From G963677445 sp963677445 (lineage in GTDB: Bacteria; Bacteroidota; Ignavibacteria; Ignavibacteriales; Melioribacteraceae): 64,000 nucleotides of DNA. Location of the stretch: assembly GCA_963677445.2 (NCBI GenBank), contig CAXXGF010000038.1:179816-243815 (forward strand). The letters are read 5' to 3'. A model generated the notes under the pieces. The model saw only the letters and a list, made by a program, of their open reading frames with translations, ran no database searches and had not been told where the DNA came from. Positions 18,223 through 27,832 of this stretch are shown one piece after another. Made by a program: the position numbers and the translations under genes. Position 1 is the first letter of the stretch. Every line of letters starts with the position of its first letter.

Positions 18223-18785
18223 ATTTCCTCCCGGACAAAATTATGCCTGATAAGCATTTCCCGAAGTGAGTTTCTCGATCTGTGCAACATTACTTTTACA
18301 TTTACCAGCGATATATCCAGAATCTGGCTTATTTCATTTAACGACATATTATCAATATAAAATAAATTAACGACAAGCGCGTTCCTTACGGGCAGTTTTT
18401 CAATCAATTTATATAAATAAAGATTTGCCTGTGTATTTTCTATTTCATCACTCTTATCTTCCGATGTCAGATCAAAATATTCATCGATTGATGAAGTATC
18501 GGAATCGATCTTTCTCTGTTTTTTCCCAAGAAAAGATAATCCTGTATTATATACAATCCGGTAAAACCAGGTTGAAAATTTCGATTCTTTCCTGAAACCG
18601 GACATCGAACGATAGGCTTTAAGGAAAGCATCCTGCAAGACTTCCTCGGCATCCATCTCATTTTTCAGCATACGGAGAAGGAGTGAATAGGCGCGGTCCT
18701 TATACCTGTTAACCAGCAAAGTAAAATCGGCCTGATTTCCCCTGAGCACTGATTCAATTATCTCTATGTCGCTTAAATTTTTCAT
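18219..18785 (-). CDS. ECF RNA polymerase sigma factor
   Basis: 188 residues. Region 2 is LVNRYKDRAYSLLLRMLKNE followed by DAEEVLQDAFLKAYRSM and FSTWFYRIVYNTGLSFL. Region 4 is NALVVNLFYIDNMSLNEISQ with the HTH ISLVNVKVMLHRSRNSLR. These are standard for sigma-E-type factors. Transcribed first in a two-gene operon with the anti-sigma gene. The divergent small membrane protein at 18941 may be its target, by analogy with similar clusters; that is inference. Confidence 0.93.
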   Translation of the reverse strand: MKNLSDIEIIESVLRGNQADFTLLVNRYKDRAYSLLLRMLKNEMDAEEVLQDAFLKAYRSMSGFRKESKFSTWFYRIVYNTGLSFLGKKQRKIDSDTSSIDEYFDLTSEDKSDEIENTQANLYLYKLIEKLPVRNALVVNLFYIDNMSLNEISQILDISLVNVKVMLHRSRNSLREMLIRHNFVREEI

Positions 18786-18940
18786 ACACTTGTTAGACCG
18801 GAAAAAGAGTGGAAACGTTACACATAATTTAATTTATTTTTTTTGTAACCTTCCATTAGCTTTGTAAAGTCAAAAAGGGTGAAGAAACAAAAAGCAACAG
18901 GAAAATAAGAAAATTTTGAAATAAATTCACAGGAGTTAAC

Positions 18941-19312
18941 ATGTCACCTTTTATTATCCCGGTCGTGCTGTTCCTGACCACAGGTTTTGTTCTTACAATA
19001 TATTTATTTTACCGCTCGCGCGAAAAACAGATGATCATCGAAAGAGGCCTTACGAGTGATCAGATAAAATATCTCTATTTCAGGGAAACCAAATCCTATG
19101 GAATGCTTAAAACTGGTATCGTTGTTACAGTGTTTGGCATTGCCCTGGGACTCGGGTTCTGGATGGAAAGTTCAACCGGCGATGAAGAGTGGATGCCTTT
19201 CCTTATTATCACAGGTATCGGCATTGGTTTTATAATCGCCTATTTTGTAGGTAAAAAAATGGCAATCGCAGATAAGGCCAACGAAAAGAACTTTGAAGAG
19301 CCGGTTGAATAA
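18941..19312 (+). CDS. DUF6249-type small membrane protein
   Basis: 123 residues with three membrane helices (about 4-24, 55-75, 88-106). The motif EKQMIIERGLTSDQIKYLYF between helices 1 and 2 resembles the small inner-membrane proteins grouped as DUF6249. No enzymatic function is suggested. A strong AGGAG precedes the ATG at 18941. It is divergent from the sigma/anti-sigma pair, sharing a 155-base upstream region. The stop codon lies inside a terminator hairpin. Confidence 0.75.
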   Translation: MSPFIIPVVLFLTTGFVLTIYLFYRSREKQMIIERGLTSDQIKYLYFRETKSYGMLKTGIVVTVFGIALGLGFWMESSTGDEEWMPFLIITGIGIGFIIAYFVGKKMAIADKANEKNFEEPVE

Positions 19313-19323
19313 CCGGCTTTTTA
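19299..19323 (+). terminator. Terminator overlapping the stop codon
   Basis: AGCCGGTT, loop GAAT, AACCGGCT, then a T-run. The TAA stop of the small membrane protein gene (19310-19312) is in the loop and right arm. Confidence 0.85.
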
Positions 19324-19450
19324 TTACCCGCGAATAAAAATTCACATCTTATACGGAGCCGGAGAGGGCTGAAATATTATTGATCTTATTTTATTATCCG
19401 GCAAATCGGGAAATCACAAAGTAAATTAAAAGTTGGATTTCTCCCCGAAT

Positions 19451-19632
19451 ATCACAGACTGGCAAGCCAGAACCAAAATAAATCCTAAACAAATGGTCGT
19501 AATCGTCCTCGTACTCTGCTTTATTTTTCTCTGGCGAATTTTTCGAGTACGAGTATCTCTTCGCCCCCAGAGAGATATTCCATGAGTACGATAAAACTTC
19601 TAAATTATGCGTAGAATTTAACTGCTTACGGA
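19451..19632 (+). repeat. Dispersed repeat family A, copy III
   Basis: Palindrome CTGGCAAGCCAG, GTAATCGTCCTCGTACTC block with an inverted CGAGTACGAG partner, then the core TTATGCGTAGAATTTAAC and GCTTACGGA. More diverged than copies I and II. Confidence 0.8.
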
Positions 19633-19782
19633 CTTCTCTTTTGCTGATTTTCCAAAAACAATACCGACACTTAAAAATAATCATGAAATCCTCAAATCCT
19701 TTAATCAGGATTCAGAAATGAACGGATTGGATTTGTGAACAACCTGGTGTTATATTCCTTATTGGATACTAATAATTTTGCC

Positions 19783-19815
19783 ATTATGTGTAGAATTTAA
19801 TTGCTTATGGAATAA
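19783..19815 (+). repeat. Dispersed repeat family A, copy IV (core only)
   Basis: TTATGTGTAGAATTTAATT then GCTTATGGAATAA, the core module without the palindromic blocks. Confidence 0.75.
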
Positions 19816-19987
19816 TTATCGGCTTTCAGCAAAGAACTTTTTTATCGCGGCTAACCTTAACAAGCCCGATATTATTATCCGATATTAAATCCTGTTTATT
19901 TAGCTAAAAAGATATTATCTTTGCCGGATAAAATATTGACTATCCCGATTTTTTTTAAGTATATATTTAAAATTAAACTTTGACCTG

Positions 19988-20335
19988 ATGAACAATAATA
20001 AAATTTTTCTCTATACCGGCCTTACTCTGCTGGCAGCCTCCTTTATCGCAAAATGGAGCGGATTATCCCTTATGATTTTCTGGGGACTGCTAATCGCCGC
20101 GATATTTCTGAAATCGATATTTCTGATAAATATCATCCGCGGACGCAAAACATATTCGAAAACAGGGCTGTATCTGATCATATCCGGAGTGATAATTATC
20201 CTGATTTCCCTCATATTTAAATATTATTACCCTCTTCCAATATTGAGAAACATTCTCTTCTATGGAGCGCTGATGTTGAAGTTTTCAGGAGTTGTAATAT
20301 TGATCGTAAGCAAAAGAAAGCGAAAAAAAGTATAA
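19988..20335 (+). CDS. Small hypothetical membrane protein
   Basis: 115 residues with four predicted membrane helices (about 6-22, 28-48, 60-78, 85-105) and a strongly basic C-terminus (KRKRKKV), so the tail is probably cytoplasmic. I do not recognise the family. ATG 19988 follows an AT-rich leader. The gene seems to be monocistronic. Confidence 0.6.
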   Translation: MNNNKIFLYTGLTLLAASFIAKWSGLSLMIFWGLLIAAIFLKSIFLINIIRGRKTYSKTGLYLIISGVIIILISLIFKYYYPLPILRNILFYGALMLKFSGVVILIVSKRKRKKV

Positions 20336-20586
20336 ATTTTCCGGACGGGTGTAAATTATTGCCGGCAATTCAGTCATAATCTACAGGGCAGATATATTTT
20401 ATCCTTTTCCTGTTGTCTCCATATTCTTCCGGTATATCTGCGAAACAGGGCATTTAGTTAATATTTTTTTGTTAAAAAGTAAAAAAATCTTTTAGGGAGA
20501 TAAAATATCATTCCCTTTTATAAAAAGAATTGAATATATTTGTCATTAATTAAAAAATAAATATTGAAAGGATAGTCTGATATAAA

Positions 20587-20799
20587 ATGATTTCCAAAGA
20601 ACTTCTGAATATGTTGTGTTGCCCTGAAACGAAGGCCGATCTGGTACTTGAAGGGGATTTTTTAGTTTCCACCGATAAAGGTACCAGGCGAAAATACCGT
20701 ATTGAAGATGATATACCTATTATGCTGATTGAGGAATCGGTGCAGCTCGATTTAAATTCCTGGCAGGAAATAATGAAAAAGCATGGCAAACCGGCTTAG
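20587..20799 (+). CDS. Trm112-like (UPF0434) protein
   Basis: 70 residues resembling Trm112/YcaR: LLNMLCCPETKADLVLEGD, then RKYRIEDDIPIMLIEES, the end of the fold before the conserved IPIML. Family members are zinc-ribbon helper subunits of methyltransferases or stand-alone proteins of unknown role. Only one Cys pair side (CC) is seen, so metal binding is doubtful. Confidence 0.78.
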   Translation: MISKELLNMLCCPETKADLVLEGDFLVSTDKGTRRKYRIEDDIPIMLIEESVQLDLNSWQEIMKKHGKPA

Positions 20800-21328
20800 C
20801 GGAAAAGAAATTAGCAAAGGCTCTCGGTTTCTCACGAAAAATATATTATTTCCAGGTTTTTAATTGTTGAGGGTATAATCTGACCGGAGGACAACTTATT
20901 TCAATTTAATCAGGATCACTTAATTTTGCGTAAGTTCGAAATAAGACTAAAGAAAGAGAAAAATATTTTAGTCGATCTTGAAATTAAATTCCTGTTTATC
21001 TGCCTTTGGCATGGCCTCCGCGGGAATGGCAGTTTCTTACTATTTCCGGTTCAAAAAGTTGTGTCATTCCGGTTTTTGGTGTCCTTCCAAAAGGCCGGAA
21101 TCTTTAGTCCTCTGCAAGCACAAACGTTTATAAAATATCTTATCTCAAACTTAAGCTAATTAACAAGACTACTTCCGGCCTGTGAAATAAAACCTGCAGA
21201 AGTATAACACTAATGCTCACCTCATGGCCACATCTATCCGGAACTACACGAATGTTCGACCGTCAAATTTAATTAGCAAGATAAAATCGTATATTTAAGA
21301 ATTAAATCTGTTTAATTATCAGGGAAAT
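20800..21328. other. Intergenic region with one hairpin repeat
   Basis: No gene is supported. The only distinct feature is repeat B copy 2 at 21062-21105. A 77-codon frame at 20926 lacks protein character and overlaps that repeat. Confidence 0.55.
21062..21105 (+). repeat. Short hairpin repeat B, copy 2
   Basis: TGTCATTCCGGTTTTTGG, spacer, CCAAAAGGCCGGAATCTTT: arms pair as a hairpin. Same family as 10554-10597. Confidence 0.7.
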
Positions 21329-22258
21329 ATGATGAACGCACTTGAAGTAAAAAACATCACCAAAACATTTGACAAGGTTGTTGCGGTGGATAATGCTTCC
21401 TTTGAAGTGCCGGAAGACTCCATTTTCGGACTGATTGGACGAAACGGCGCAGGGAAAACCACCACACTTAGGGTAATGATGAATATATATCTTCCCGATA
21501 GTGGCGAGGTTATCCTGAGGGGCAACACTATCGGGCAGGAATTTAAAGACAAAACCGGGTATCTTCCGGAAGAAAGGGGACTTTACAAAAAAATGAAAGT
21601 TCTCGATACCCTTCTTTTTTTCGCTGAACTGAAAGGGAAAAGAGGACGCAAAGTTGAAAAACTGGCTAAACATTATCTGGAAAGATTTGATCTCGGGGAC
21701 AGGGCAGCCTCGAAAATTGAAGACCTTTCCAAAGGTAACCAACAAAAAGTTCAGTTTATCTCCACAATTCTTCATGATCCTGAATTTATTATTCTGGATG
21801 AACCTTTTTCCGGTCTTGACCCTATCAATACAAATTTGCTGAAGGAAATAATTCTTGATCTTAAACGAAAAAACAAAGTGATTATTTTCTCTACGCACCT
21901 TATGGATTTCGCCGAAAAAATGTGCGATCATATCGCTATGATCGATCATGGGAAAATTATCCTTAAAGGTTCGCTTAAAGATATTAAAGGTCAGTATTCC
22001 CAAAGAAATATCAGTCTGGTTCACGAAGGGGATATAAGCTTTTTGCGTAATAATCCGATAATCGAAAAAATTGAGGATTTTGGTAACAGCACAGGAATAA
22101 GAGTTAGAAATAATTCAGACATCCAGGAGCTGTTAAAAATTTTGATTGAAAATAACATCACCATCAAAAAATTTGACGCTAATGACATTTCACTCCATGA
22201 AATATTTGTTGAACTGGCCGGAAAAGAATCTAATGGCGGGGAGGTGAAACATGTTTAA
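21329..22258 (+). CDS. ABC transporter ATP-binding protein
   Basis: 309 residues. Walker A GRNGAGKTTT, the Q-loop region, signature LSKGNQQKVQ and Walker B FIILDEPFSGLDPI are intact, with the switch His in FSTHLMDFAEKM. The C-terminal extension is typical of ATPases paired with NatB-type permeases. A CAGGGA sequence precedes the ATG at 21329. It overlaps the permease gene by 8 bases. The pair is most likely an ATP-driven exporter, possibly for sodium, drugs or a peptide; the substrate is unknown. Confidence 0.92.
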   Translation: MMNALEVKNITKTFDKVVAVDNASFEVPEDSIFGLIGRNGAGKTTTLRVMMNIYLPDSGEVILRGNTIGQEFKDKTGYLPEERGLYKKMKVLDTLLFFAELKGKRGRKVEKLAKHYLERFDLGDRAASKIEDLSKGNQQKVQFISTILHDPEFIILDEPFSGLDPINTNLLKEIILDLKRKNKVIIFSTHLMDFAEKMCDHIAMIDHGKIILKGSLKDIKGQYSQRNISLVHEGDISFLRNNPIIEKIEDFGNSTGIRVRNNSDIQELLKILIENNITIKKFDANDISLHEIFVELAGKESNGGEVKHV

Positions 22259-23519
22259 TCAAAGAACCATAGCGGTCATAAAAAAAGAGCTGAAAGAAAA
22301 ACTATTTTCCAAAGCATTCATTTTTATGACAGTGCTAATCCCTATTTTTATGTTCGGCATTCTTGGTTTCCAGACCTATATACTTTCGATAGAAGGTGAC
22401 GAAGGGACAAAACTGCAGATAGTTTCGGAATCAGAAATTATTTTATCTTCTCTCGAAAGTGAATTTCTTAACGAAAGTTATGTTAAAGACAGCAGCTACA
22501 CTATGAGTTATGTTCCCCTGAAAGATATCTCAATCGATGAATATGTAACCAGCGCGAAATCATCATTGCTGGCCGGCAGATTCGACGGTATAGTTTATAT
22601 TCCGGAAGATGCCCTTAAACATAAAAAAATAGGATATTATTCAGATAATCCAAATAACAGAAGTGTATCAAATAAGGTCCGGCCGGTGGTAAATAAAGTT
22701 CTGCTTGATATTTATTTTACTGAAAGTGACCTTTCCGAAGAGGACCTTAACTTTGCCCGCTCCTGGGTTGACATGGATGGTTTCCGAGTCAGCGCCGAAG
22801 AGGGGATACAAGAGGAAGGGGTAGCGAACAGGGTGGCATCCTTCCTTCTGGCATTCCTCCTCTATTTCAGTCTGCTCATTCTTGGTTCAATGATGCTTCG
22901 CTCGGTTGTCGAGGAAAAAACATCCCGCATAGTCGAAGTACTTCTTTCTTCGGTTAGCAGTCTGGAACTTATTACCGGCAAAATACTCGGAAATACAATT
23001 GTCGGCGCGATACAAATGATGATTTGGTTATCCCCGATAATGCTTCTGGTATCAACGAGCTGGTTCGCGCTGCCCCCCGAATTTACCCTCTATATGGATA
23101 TGGGGCAGATAGGCTACTTCATTCTTAACTATTTTGTTGGTTTGTTCGTTTATATGGGACTTTTTGCCGCTGTAGGTTCAATATTCGATAATGAGCAGGA
23201 TGCCCAGTCAGGTCAGTTTCCAATTATTATCCTGATCATGATCCCCTTCTTTATCTCATTATCACTTACCAACAATCCCGATAGTCCACTGGCAACGATA
23301 TCATCTATAGCTCCCTTCTCTTCGATAATTGTTATGCCGGCGAGGATGACCCTGATAGATGTGCCTCTTTTCCAGATTATTCTTTCATTTGTACTCAATA
23401 TCGCCACGATGCTTTTCACCTTCTTTGTGGCCTCAAAAATTTACCGTGTCGGTATTCTTATGACAGGTAAAAAACCCAAATGGGGTGAAGTTATAAAATG
23501 GTTGAAATATAAATATTAA
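22251..23519 (+). CDS. ABC-2 type exporter permease (NatB-like)
   Basis: 422 residues. One N-terminal helix (FIFMTVLIPIFMFGILGF) is followed by a large extracytoplasmic domain of about 150 residues, then five or six helices with the ABC-2 motif SVVEEKTSRIVEVLLSSVSS and GKILGN. This is the architecture of NatB/YhaP-type permeases. It is translated by coupling to the ATPase and ends at a clear terminator. Confidence 0.9.
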   Translation: MFNQRTIAVIKKELKEKLFSKAFIFMTVLIPIFMFGILGFQTYILSIEGDEGTKLQIVSESEIILSSLESEFLNESYVKDSSYTMSYVPLKDISIDEYVTSAKSSLLAGRFDGIVYIPEDALKHKKIGYYSDNPNNRSVSNKVRPVVNKVLLDIYFTESDLSEEDLNFARSWVDMDGFRVSAEEGIQEEGVANRVASFLLAFLLYFSLLILGSMMLRSVVEEKTSRIVEVLLSSVSSLELITGKILGNTIVGAIQMMIWLSPIMLLVSTSWFALPPEFTLYMDMGQIGYFILNYFVGLFVYMGLFAAVGSIFDNEQDAQSGQFPIIILIMIPFFISLSLTNNPDSPLATISSIAPFSSIIVMPARMTLIDVPLFQIILSFVLNIATMLFTFFVASKIYRVGILMTGKKPKWGEVIKWLKYKY

Positions 23520-23528
23520 GATTAATAC

Positions 23529-23564
23529 AAAAGCCCTCTTCAATCACTGAAGGGGGCTTTTTTT
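23529..23564 (+). terminator. Intrinsic terminator of the ABC operon
   Basis: AAAAGCCCTCTTCA, loop, TGAAGGGGGCTTTTTTT: a hairpin with T-run about 10 bases after the permease stop. Confidence 0.88.
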
Positions 23565-23651
23565 ATGATCATATCAATTTTCTTCGCCACGGATGGGAGA
23601 ATAATAAAATATCTTCTATCATATTATTACATATTTATCCTCGAATACCGG

Positions 23652-24767
23652 CTAATTAAATTCCGCCTTGATATCCAGAGAAATCTCCAGCTCTTTATCA
23701 GGAGCGATAATCATATTTTTGACTTTCGCCGGAATCTTCAGAATGATTTTTCCATTTTCGGTATCTTCTTTCCGGCGGATACTCAATATGGCGGTTTTCC
23801 CGCCCTCAAGTATAAATTCACCGCGGAAACTCACCGCTTGATTTTCCTGGTTTAGCATTAATTCAAAGGTTATATCAGATTTATTTTTAATCTGGACATA
23901 AACTCTTTCTTTTTGTCCCAAATCAACAACCGGGTTCAATATTTCGACTGAGTTTATAAAAATTGGTTTCAGATATTTTTCTTCACCATAAAGAACACCA
24001 TCCGCCATTACCGAGGTTCTTCGCGCGAACAGGGCTTCCTTAACCGATTCTTCACTTTTTTCTTTCGCGAACACAAGTGTCATAGGACGCAATTCACCAT
24101 TATTCACTTTATAATTGAAGGTTATAGGATCATGAATATCGGAATTGCCCATAATAGTAAGCTTCTTTTCGAGGCACCATTTCTGCGCGTTGGGATAATA
24201 TACCTTCCAGTTATAAATTTCTATTCCGTGAAGCAATCCTTTTTTGAGAAGTTTTTCCTGTTCTTTATACCAGACCGACCTGCTATCAGGCTGTTTCCAT
24301 CCGGGATGATTCCAGAATACAAACGCGCCCTGTTTATTGGCATTCGAAACAGCGTCCAGATAATTTTCACGGTTTATTTGAGAAATATCTTTAACAAAGA
24401 GAGCGTTAAAATGTCCTGGCGGTTCCCCCTTTGTTATCTCAGTTCCTTTAATCAGCATTATTCCCATTTTATCGGCATAAGATTTCGCGATTTCATAAGG
24501 ACGGTTAAATTCGGTGTCGACATCTCCCTTATGCGGCAGGTACTCGATATGATCGGTAATTGAAATAACATCCAGTCCTTCCATCCAGGCTTCATCAACA
24601 CGGATTGTTGGCCAGACATTCCCGTCGGAAAAAACTGTGTGCATATGGAAATCACATCTCAGCGTCACATAACCGGGAATATCGGGTATTTTTATTTCTT
24701 TGCGGAATGATTGCTGCGCCTGCAGAAAAGAAAGCGCCAGTAAAAAAACAATAATTATTCTCTTCAA
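23652..24767 (-). CDS. Exported PHP-domain phosphoesterase (Sb-PDE-like)
   Basis: 371 residues with a signal peptide (MKRIIIVFLLALSFLQAQQ). The PHP-domain metal motifs are visible: CDFHMHTVFSDG, ISITDHIEY, GTEIT, FWNHPGW and GNSDIHDP. About 120 residues of beta-rich sequence follow at the C-terminus. Family knowledge: related secreted PHP proteins hydrolyse phosphodiesters or phosphotriesters. It should act in the periplasm. It lies 12 bases downstream of the end of the Rieske-like lipoprotein gene on the same strand and may be cotranscribed. Confidence 0.88.
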   Translation of the reverse strand: MKRIIIVFLLALSFLQAQQSFRKEIKIPDIPGYVTLRCDFHMHTVFSDGNVWPTIRVDEAWMEGLDVISITDHIEYLPHKGDVDTEFNRPYEIAKSYADKMGIMLIKGTEITKGEPPGHFNALFVKDISQINRENYLDAVSNANKQGAFVFWNHPGWKQPDSRSVWYKEQEKLLKKGLLHGIEIYNWKVYYPNAQKWCLEKKLTIMGNSDIHDPITFNYKVNNGELRPMTLVFAKEKSEESVKEALFARRTSVMADGVLYGEEKYLKPIFINSVEILNPVVDLGQKERVYVQIKNKSDITFELMLNQENQAVSFRGEFILEGGKTAILSIRRKEDTENGKIILKIPAKVKNMIIAPDKELEISLDIKAEFN

Positions 24768-24779
24768 AATAACACCTCG

Positions 24780-25237
24780 CTATTTCATTGAAAAAATCAA
24801 ACTTCCGTCCTTCGTAAAAATATCATATATCTTCAGCGTTTTTCAGCCGGTCCGTTGATAACCTTTCCCGTCATATCAAATTCACTGCTTCCGGGTGAGG
24901 GACAGATAAAATGTTTATTGATTCGGCTATAACCCGCGACCTTTTTACTTTGGGTGCAAAAGCCGGAAGCAGCCACATACTTTCCTTTTTCGGCCTCTAC
25001 TATAATAACATTGCCCGCGAGTCTGTCATCTTCAATTATAACCGCATTACCTGTTTTCCCCAGGCGGCCTAAAGCGCGCAAATTTAATACGACCGTTGAA
25101 TCTTCTGTTACGGCGTAGTCTGAGTTCTGAACAACAGGCGCCGGACTGACATAAGACATTCTCGCGCAGGCCGCAAATATTACAAAGTTAATAATTGCCG
25201 GCAATAAAACCAGCAATTCCTTTTTTGTCAGTTTCAT
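24780..25237 (-). CDS. Rieske-fold lipoprotein lacking iron-sulfur ligands (one-base frameshift)
   Basis: The ATG at 25237 (AAGGAG upstream) gives a membrane-anchored leader and a lipobox-like FAAC. The body ends in a clear Rieske C-terminal lobe, ICPSPGSSEFDMTGKVINGP. Rieske proteins bind [2Fe-2S] through C-x-H and C-x-x-H; here the first motif reads CTQ and the second CPSP, so both histidines are gone and no cluster is expected. The frame closes early (TGA at 24833-24835), but one extra A in the five-A run at 24839-24843 restores a normal ending, LKIYDIFTKDGSLIFSMK, with TAG at 24780-24782. I annotate the restored length. The frameshift may be a sequencing error. Confidence 0.7.
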
Positions 25238-25329
25238 GTTTTTCTCCTTGTTCAAACATAAAAACCTCCTCAGGAAATTTACGAATAAGGAGAAAACAAA
25301 TCAGCCAGATATTTGCGGGGAAAAGCGAC

Positions 25330-25965
25330 TTAATAATTTAATAATGCCACCGCTCTTACCGGCGAACCGTCAGCTCCTTTAACTTTTAAAGGCATTACGG
25401 AAATAGTAAAAGACCTTTCGGTAACCGCGTCAAGATTAGTCAGATTTTCTACTAAAATATATCCCGCGTTAAATAATATATTATGGATAGTGTAATTAAC
25501 CTCTTCAACAGGATCGAATGAAGGAAAATCTCCCCCCACTCCTTTAAGTTTTTTTTCAGACAGCCATTCCGCGGCTTCGGGGGTCAGGTGAGGGAATCCT
25601 TCGAAATACTCCTCACCTCCCCATTTTTTCCACCATCCGCTGTTAAAAATCACAAATTCACAATCACTTATTTCTTTTTCATACGAGACCAGCTTAGATA
25701 ATTCAATTTGCCCGGTTTTTTCAGGCAGATCAATCCTTAATGCTTTACCAAAAAATGTGTTTACCGGCAGGATATCGAGTGTTTCTCCATTCTTCAGCAT
25801 ATGGGCAGGCGCGTCTATATGTGTTCCCAGGTGTGTAAAAATATTCAATTTTTTCTCGGTATATCCATCATCCGCTACAGAAAACATATCTTCAAATACC
25901 GGGTCAGGAGAGCCGGGGAAAACCGGCATTCCCGTTTCAAGAAGATGAGAAAGGTCAACAATCAT
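25330..25965 (-). CDS. Cyclase-family hydrolase (kynurenine formamidase-like)
   Basis: 211 residues. The metal-binding signature HLGTHIDAPAHML is at about residue 44, preceded by DLSHLLETGMPVFPGSP and followed by FNSGWWKKWGGEEYF. Family members are Zn/Mn-dependent amidohydrolases, including arylformamidase, but annotation to a particular substrate is not justified. AAGGAT precedes the ATG at 25965. Confidence 0.88.
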   Translation of the reverse strand: MIVDLSHLLETGMPVFPGSPDPVFEDMFSVADDGYTEKKLNIFTHLGTHIDAPAHMLKNGETLDILPVNTFFGKALRIDLPEKTGQIELSKLVSYEKEISDCEFVIFNSGWWKKWGGEEYFEGFPHLTPEAAEWLSEKKLKGVGGDFPSFDPVEEVNYTIHNILFNAGYILVENLTNLDAVTERSFTISVMPLKVKGADGSPVRAVALLNY

Positions 25966-26064
25966 ACTTATCCTTAAATTTATAGTAAAATATTCGTATT
26001 ATTCGCAAATTTACTTATTTTTAAATGGAAAAATTATCAGAAAATCATTCATCGGGTAAATAAG

Positions 26065-27045
26065 ATGAAAGTCCGGTTTTATGAAGCGTTCAAAGAGGAG
26101 GCAGATGCTCTGAGGAGATATTTGCCACCAGGAATAAAAGCAGATTTCTGCTCATCTACAATTCAGGAAAATGGAGACACAGATGTTCCTGCCGATATTA
26201 TCAGCATACGCACCCAGTCGGTCATTCCTTCCGACTGGAGCGGAGGATTAAAGGCGATATTAAGCAGGAGCACCGGATATGATCACCTTATTAAATACCG
26301 CGACGGTAATGCCGGCAGCCTGGAATATGGATATTTGCCAATTTACTGCAACCGGTCTGTGGCCGAGCACGCGATTACACTGATGCTGACACTGATAAAA
26401 AAAATTCCGCAGCAAATAAAACAATTCAGCAATTTTAACCGGGATGGCATTACCGGAAGTGAGATACTCGGGAAAAATGCACTTGTTGTCGGCGTGGGAA
26501 ATATCGGTATAGAAATAGTTAAATTGCTTCGCTGTTTTGGAATGAATGTCAGCGGCTGTGATCTTGTGCATAAACATGATGATGTTTATTACAAAGAGTT
26601 TGATGACGCTATCGGCTCCGCCGATGTTATTTTCTGCGCGATGAATCTTAATGAAAAAAGCAGAAATTATTTTACTTATGAAAAACTCAGCCGGGCAAAA
26701 ACAAACTCGATATTCATTAATATTGCCAGGGGGGATATGTCGCCTGCAACAGATCTTTTACAGGCAATCAATGAATCACGGATAGCCGGCGCCGCCCTCG
26801 ATGTTTTTCCTGAAGAAGAACTTCTGTCGGCCAGCTTGCGCGGCGGATCACTTCCTGATCATCCGCAGCTTCACGCGGTCATGGAGCTTTCGAGGCTGCC
26901 TAATGTTATTCTTACTCCCCATAATGCTTTTAACACAGAAGAATCAGTAGAGCGAAAAGCTTACCAGAGTATTCAGCAAATACTGAATTTCATTGAACAT
27001 GGTGAGTTTTTATGGCCGGTTCCATCTGAAAATGGCGCTGTTTAA
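26065..27045 (+). CDS. D-isomer-specific 2-hydroxyacid dehydrogenase
   Basis: 326 residues. NAD-binding motif VVGVGNIGIEIVKLLRCFG is at about 145. The catalytic residues are visible in NIARGD (Arg), DVFPEEE (Glu) and LTPHNAF (His). The enzyme interconverts a 2-keto acid and a D-2-hydroxy acid with NAD(H), as in D-lactate dehydrogenase. The substrate cannot be told. The gene is divergent from the formamidase-like gene. Confidence 0.9.
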   Translation: MKVRFYEAFKEEADALRRYLPPGIKADFCSSTIQENGDTDVPADIISIRTQSVIPSDWSGGLKAILSRSTGYDHLIKYRDGNAGSLEYGYLPIYCNRSVAEHAITLMLTLIKKIPQQIKQFSNFNRDGITGSEILGKNALVVGVGNIGIEIVKLLRCFGMNVSGCDLVHKHDDVYYKEFDDAIGSADVIFCAMNLNEKSRNYFTYEKLSRAKTNSIFINIARGDMSPATDLLQAINESRIAGAALDVFPEEELLSASLRGGSLPDHPQLHAVMELSRLPNVILTPHNAFNTEESVERKAYQSIQQILNFIEHGEFLWPVPSENGAV

Positions 27046-27082
27046 TCTGGAGTCGGATTTAATTTAATAATATCAGTACCGG

Positions 27083-27691
27083 TTATTTATTTCCCTTCGT
27101 GATATCAGACATCTGTTTTATCCAGGCTGCTTTATCGAATTTCGGCGGGATGAAATCCTCCATTTTTTCTAGCAGCCTTACGGGATTATCATCAATAATT
27201 ATAAGCTCCCTGTGAATACTGTTGATAAACATATCCTCAGAAGCCCTGTCAATAAATTCCATTAACTTATCAAAAAATCCATTAATGTTGTATAACGCGC
27301 AGGGTTTAGAATGCAGTTCAAGCTGAAGCCAGGTAAGCGCTTCAAAAAACTCATCCAATGTGCCGTAACCACCAGGCATGGCAATAAACGCGTCTGAAAT
27401 TTCCGATATCTTCCCTTTTCTTTCATGCATATTTTTTACAATATATAAATCTCCAAGCCCCTCATGCAAAACCTCTTTCCTTACAAGATGCTCAGGCATT
27501 ACACCTGTAACTTTTCCACCGGCGTTTAATATTTCATCGGCTATCACTCCCATAAGTCCCACTTTGGCTCCGCCATAAACGAGTCCATATCCTCTTCTGT
27601 GCATTTCTTTCGCAAGCTCTTCGGCCATCTTTATATACACCGGTTTATTACCGGGACTTGATCCACAAAATATCGCGATATTTTTAATCAT
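27083..27691 (-). CDS. LOG family protein (TIGR00730-type Rossmann fold)
   Basis: 202 residues with the two defining motifs: FCGSSPGNKPVY near the start and MPGGYGTLDEFFEALTWLQL at about 105-124. LOG proteins act as nucleoside 5'-monophosphate phosphoribohydrolases, including cytokinin activation, and some are lysine-decarboxylase-like in old annotations. Converges with the dehydrogenase gene. Confidence 0.9.
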   Translation of the reverse strand: MIKNIAIFCGSSPGNKPVYIKMAEELAKEMHRRGYGLVYGGAKVGLMGVIADEILNAGGKVTGVMPEHLVRKEVLHEGLGDLYIVKNMHERKGKISEISDAFIAMPGGYGTLDEFFEALTWLQLELHSKPCALYNINGFFDKLMEFIDRASEDMFINSIHRELIIIDDNPVRLLEKMEDFIPPKFDKAAWIKQMSDITKGNK

Positions 27692-27806
27692 TAATAAAAT
27701 TCCAATAAAATCTTTTCATAAAAATACTGATAACCTGATCACTCCGCAAAAGAAAAACAATGGAATCTGAAATTCAGATAGTCCGCAATTTCCCCGCTGA
27801 TAAAAA

Positions 27807-27832
27807 AAACTCCGGCGATTACGCCGGAGTTT
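27807..27832 (-). terminator. Intrinsic terminator after the SRPBCC gene
   Basis: Perfect hairpin AAACTCCGGCG / CGCCGGAGTTT with a TAAT loop; on the minus strand a run of T follows. It ends the 27950-28960 transcript. Confidence 0.9.

Larger units (their letters stand above)
19324..19987. other. Repeat-filled intergenic region
   Basis: Contains a diverged copy of repeat A (19451-19632) and a core-only copy (19783-19815). Short open frames inside it are not supported. The last 150 bases are AT-rich and probably carry the promoter of the next gene. Confidence 0.65.

Noticed and set aside
20926..21159. 77-codon frame on the plus strand
   Set aside because: It runs through hairpin repeat B and lacks protein features.
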